A stretch of DNA of 64,000 nucleotides from Varanus komodoensis (lineage: Eukaryota; Chordata; Lepidosauria; Squamata; Varanidae), in contig NW_025336126.1 in assembly GCF_004798865.1 (NCBI RefSeq), positions 1,822,586-1,886,585 on the forward strand, in the 5' to 3' direction. The notes below the pieces were generated by a model. It was not told the DNA's origin. It saw only the letters and a list, made by a program, of their open reading frames with translations, and ran no database searches. The translations under genes were made by a program, and so were the position numbers. This document shows, piece by piece, positions 61,868-64,000 of the stretch (the first letter of the stretch is position 1; each line of letters begins with the position of its first letter).

Positions 61868-63469
61868 GGGAGAAACTTAAGTCCTTACCATGAGTTTCTT
61901 TGTCTCCATGTTGGGGATAGGACAGACTTTTCCCCTTTTGGTTTTGGGGTGGGTGACCATTAAGGACCCCCCTGAAACCCCACTACATTGCTCTTCAGCA
62001 TGAAGGGGAAGACCCAGTTCTGCTGCCAAGGCCAAGCACCGGCAGTGGCGACTCAAAGTTGCCCTGAGGCTCACACAGCTAATGGGAGGGAGCGCAGCAG
62101 CAGCAGCAGCAGAACTGGCAACCGCCCAGGGTGGGTGTCCTCTCCAGAGGTTTTTTCTTCTCTTTTTTGCGCCCTGTCTACTTTGGAAGCAACCGATTTA
62201 GAATATGTTTCTCCTCAACCACACCTTGAGTCATAAATCTCTCTCCTATCTCTGCAGAAGGGGTGCAGAAAGGGAAATAGTGAAACCTTTACCTCTAGGC
62301 CCTTTCAAATATAGTTCCCTGCTGGTGGGAAGGACAGCGCCCCTTAAATCATGCTGGGCTTCTCCTCCTAGACCACCCCCCTCTCCATTTCACACATTGA
62401 TTACATCTTCCCCATCCCTTCCTCCCCTTAGCTGGGACCAGCCTTTTTTTTTTTTTTTTTTGGTGGGGTGAGGGTAGAAGTGGGGCTGGGGATGAAGTCA
62501 GCAGTGCCCTTCACACTACACTGGGGGATGGTTGAGACACTGGGAATACTCGTCTCTCCCATCTCTGGGGACAAGAGGGATACCACTAAACTACGGACAG
62601 AGACCAAAGCTGAATCCAGGAAGGGGAGCTGGGCCACAGTGCTGGGGCCCAGTGCCACCCCTTGTGATTTGCCATCTGCAGCCTCCAGATCTGAAGAGAA
62701 CCAGCTCTTAGAAGCAGCATGGGACCCCATCACTCTGTTACGGGGAGCCTTGAAACCACCCGCCCAGCCTACTGTGAAGGGAAAACCTGGAAGCTGTCAA
62801 AGGTTTGACGCTCTGAGATTCCGGAAGCATTCGTAGGCGAAACTGCCTGAAGTGAAACCCTTGCAGGGATTGCCAGTTCCTGGAAGCTCCCAAAGAGCCA
62901 AAGCCTCCTATGGATTTTGGGACAGCGAGATTTAAAGTCACTCCTCCCCCACCCCATATTCCATAATCTGCAGACTGTGGCGGGCTGAAAGGATGACTCT
63001 GGTGAGAGGCATAGCAAAAGCCCCAGGGAGCCTGTGAAGGACACAGCCCGCCGTGCAAGCGGCCTTGAAAGGGACAGAAGCAGGCGCCCGCAATTCTCCC
63101 TCCGCCAGCCCTGCACACCGCTTTGAAGAGGGCAGGGGCAACACCACAATCCTCGTGGCAGCACTCTTCGCACAGGTGGCACCCGCGCCATCAACTTCCG
63201 GCGTGCGACCTCCCTCCTTTCCTCCCCCCCTGCAACCCCCCCCCGGGCGTGGTCTTTGTGCTCTGGTGACTGGCGCGTGAAAGGGCTGCTTCGACGTACG
63301 GCAGGGCCTTGCCGCCTTTATCTGGCCAGCTCAGCGCCAAGAAGCATCAGCTGTTCTTGAGACTGGTTGAAAAAGAAGGGTGGGGTCGCTGGATGGCTGT
63401 TTCTGCCCTTTCTAGAGCAGCAGCTTTGAGGACGGGGGTGTTGGAAGGGGGGGGGGGTCAAAGGCCATG

Positions 63470-63507
63470 TGTGTTTGTGTGCGTGTGTGTGTGCGTGCGC
63501 GTGTGTA
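63470..63507. repeat. (GT)n/(GC) microsatellite
   Basis: Alternating GT with GC interruptions, a purine-pyrimidine alternating tract. Confidence 0.9.
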
Positions 63508-63885
63508 GCTGCTGTGATTGTCAGTTCCTGTTTTATGCTACTGGGGGTGGGTGGGGCACTCATGTAACACCCAGGACAATCTGCTAGATCCTTCATTTCC
63601 TCTCCCCCCCCCCAAAAAAAAATCTTGCAATGGTGTTTCCTACTTCTCTCTGCCACCAAAACCAATCATGCCAGGGAATCATTTCCCCGACACATCAGTA
63701 TATTTGAAGAATCATTGTGTCATTGGTCAGGGCAGGGGGTAGAGGAGAGTGATCCTGGCTGTGTGTGACCCTCCCTCTTGGCTCTGTCTCTCCTCCCCCA
63801 CCCCCTTCCCAGTCCCCAACCTTATACTGGTATGCATCAGAAAACTGCTATTGATGAAATGAAATAAATGGAAATTCTTCTATGG

Positions 63886-64000
63886 CACCCAAAGGCTTCT
63901 CCCCCCTCCCCACTCCAGCGTTTGCTTTCCAGGGAGGCGGTTAGGCTGTTCTCCGCGTGGAGAGGAAGGGCAGCACTCCTTAATGCAACACAACCGTTTA
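63886..64000. other. Sequence downstream of EPN1
   Basis: 115 bp to the window edge; nothing recognised. Confidence 0.5.

Larger units (their letters stand above)
61672..63885 (+). terminator. EPN1: EPN1 3' UTR and polyadenylation signal
   Basis: About 2.2 kb with no AATAAA or ATTAAA until AATAAA at 63863-63868, so the mRNA probably ends near 63885. It includes a GGAA tract (61828-61867), a T17 run (about 62444-62461), a CpG-richer patch (about 63045-63320), a G9 run and a GT/GC microsatellite (63470-63507). No protein recognised in the frames here. Confidence 0.6.

Overview
This is eukaryotic genomic DNA, most likely from a squamate reptile (lizard or snake). The genes are split by GT-AG introns and have vertebrate protein sequences. 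The spaces between them are filled with repeats typical of squamates: a BovB (RTE) LINE 3' end, a Sauria-type tRNA SINE with a BovB-like tail, CR1/L2-type LINE tails, and many short foldback DNA transposons. Species is inferred, not proven. All three genes lie on the + strand in the order CCDC106 - U2AF2 - EPN1, an order I also recall from human chromosome 19q13.4.

Layout. 1-287 is the end of an intron and 288-700 the last coding exon of CCDC106, with a probable 3' UTR to about 2.8 kb. 2.8-4.9 kb is repeat-bearing spacer. 5.0-5.9 kb is a CpG-rich promoter with two perfect ETS sites. U2AF2 runs from 5551 to 23719 in 11 coding exons (456 codons, essentially identical to the human protein as I recall it, apart from one absent 15-residue exon), with a polyadenylation signal at 24081. 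24.1-29.6 kb is spacer with old repeats. 29.6-30.3 kb is a second CpG/ETS promoter, probably of EPN1. A 5' UTR intron of about 12 kb follows, then EPN1 coding exons 42545-61671 (10 exons, 628 codons) and a 2.2 kb 3' UTR ending near 63885.

How the genes act. U2AF2 (U2AF65) binds the polypyrimidine tract of introns and recruits U2 snRNP. EPN1 (epsin-1) binds PI(4,5)P2 through its ENTH domain, ubiquitinated cargo through UIMs, and AP-2, clathrin and EH-domain proteins through DPW, clathrin-box and NPF motifs in endocytosis. CCDC106 is a nuclear coiled-coil protein reported to affect p53. They are neighbours by conserved synteny; I see no shared pathway.

Most notable observations. (1) In the EPN1 5' intron, two copies of a hAT-type element (37327-37736 and 39346-39815) enclose about nine copies of a 178-bp satellite rich in telomere-like CCCTAA words. 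The whole 2.49-kb unit is bounded by a perfect 8-bp direct repeat, ATCTAGTC, as if it had moved or been inserted as one composite transposon. (2) U2AF2 intron 8 holds a local CpG-rich block with several strong acceptors and donors and immediate in-frame stops, a good candidate for an autoregulatory poison-exon cluster. (3) A 30-nt in-frame candidate microexon lies in the U2AF2 intron where the human 15-residue exon would be expected.
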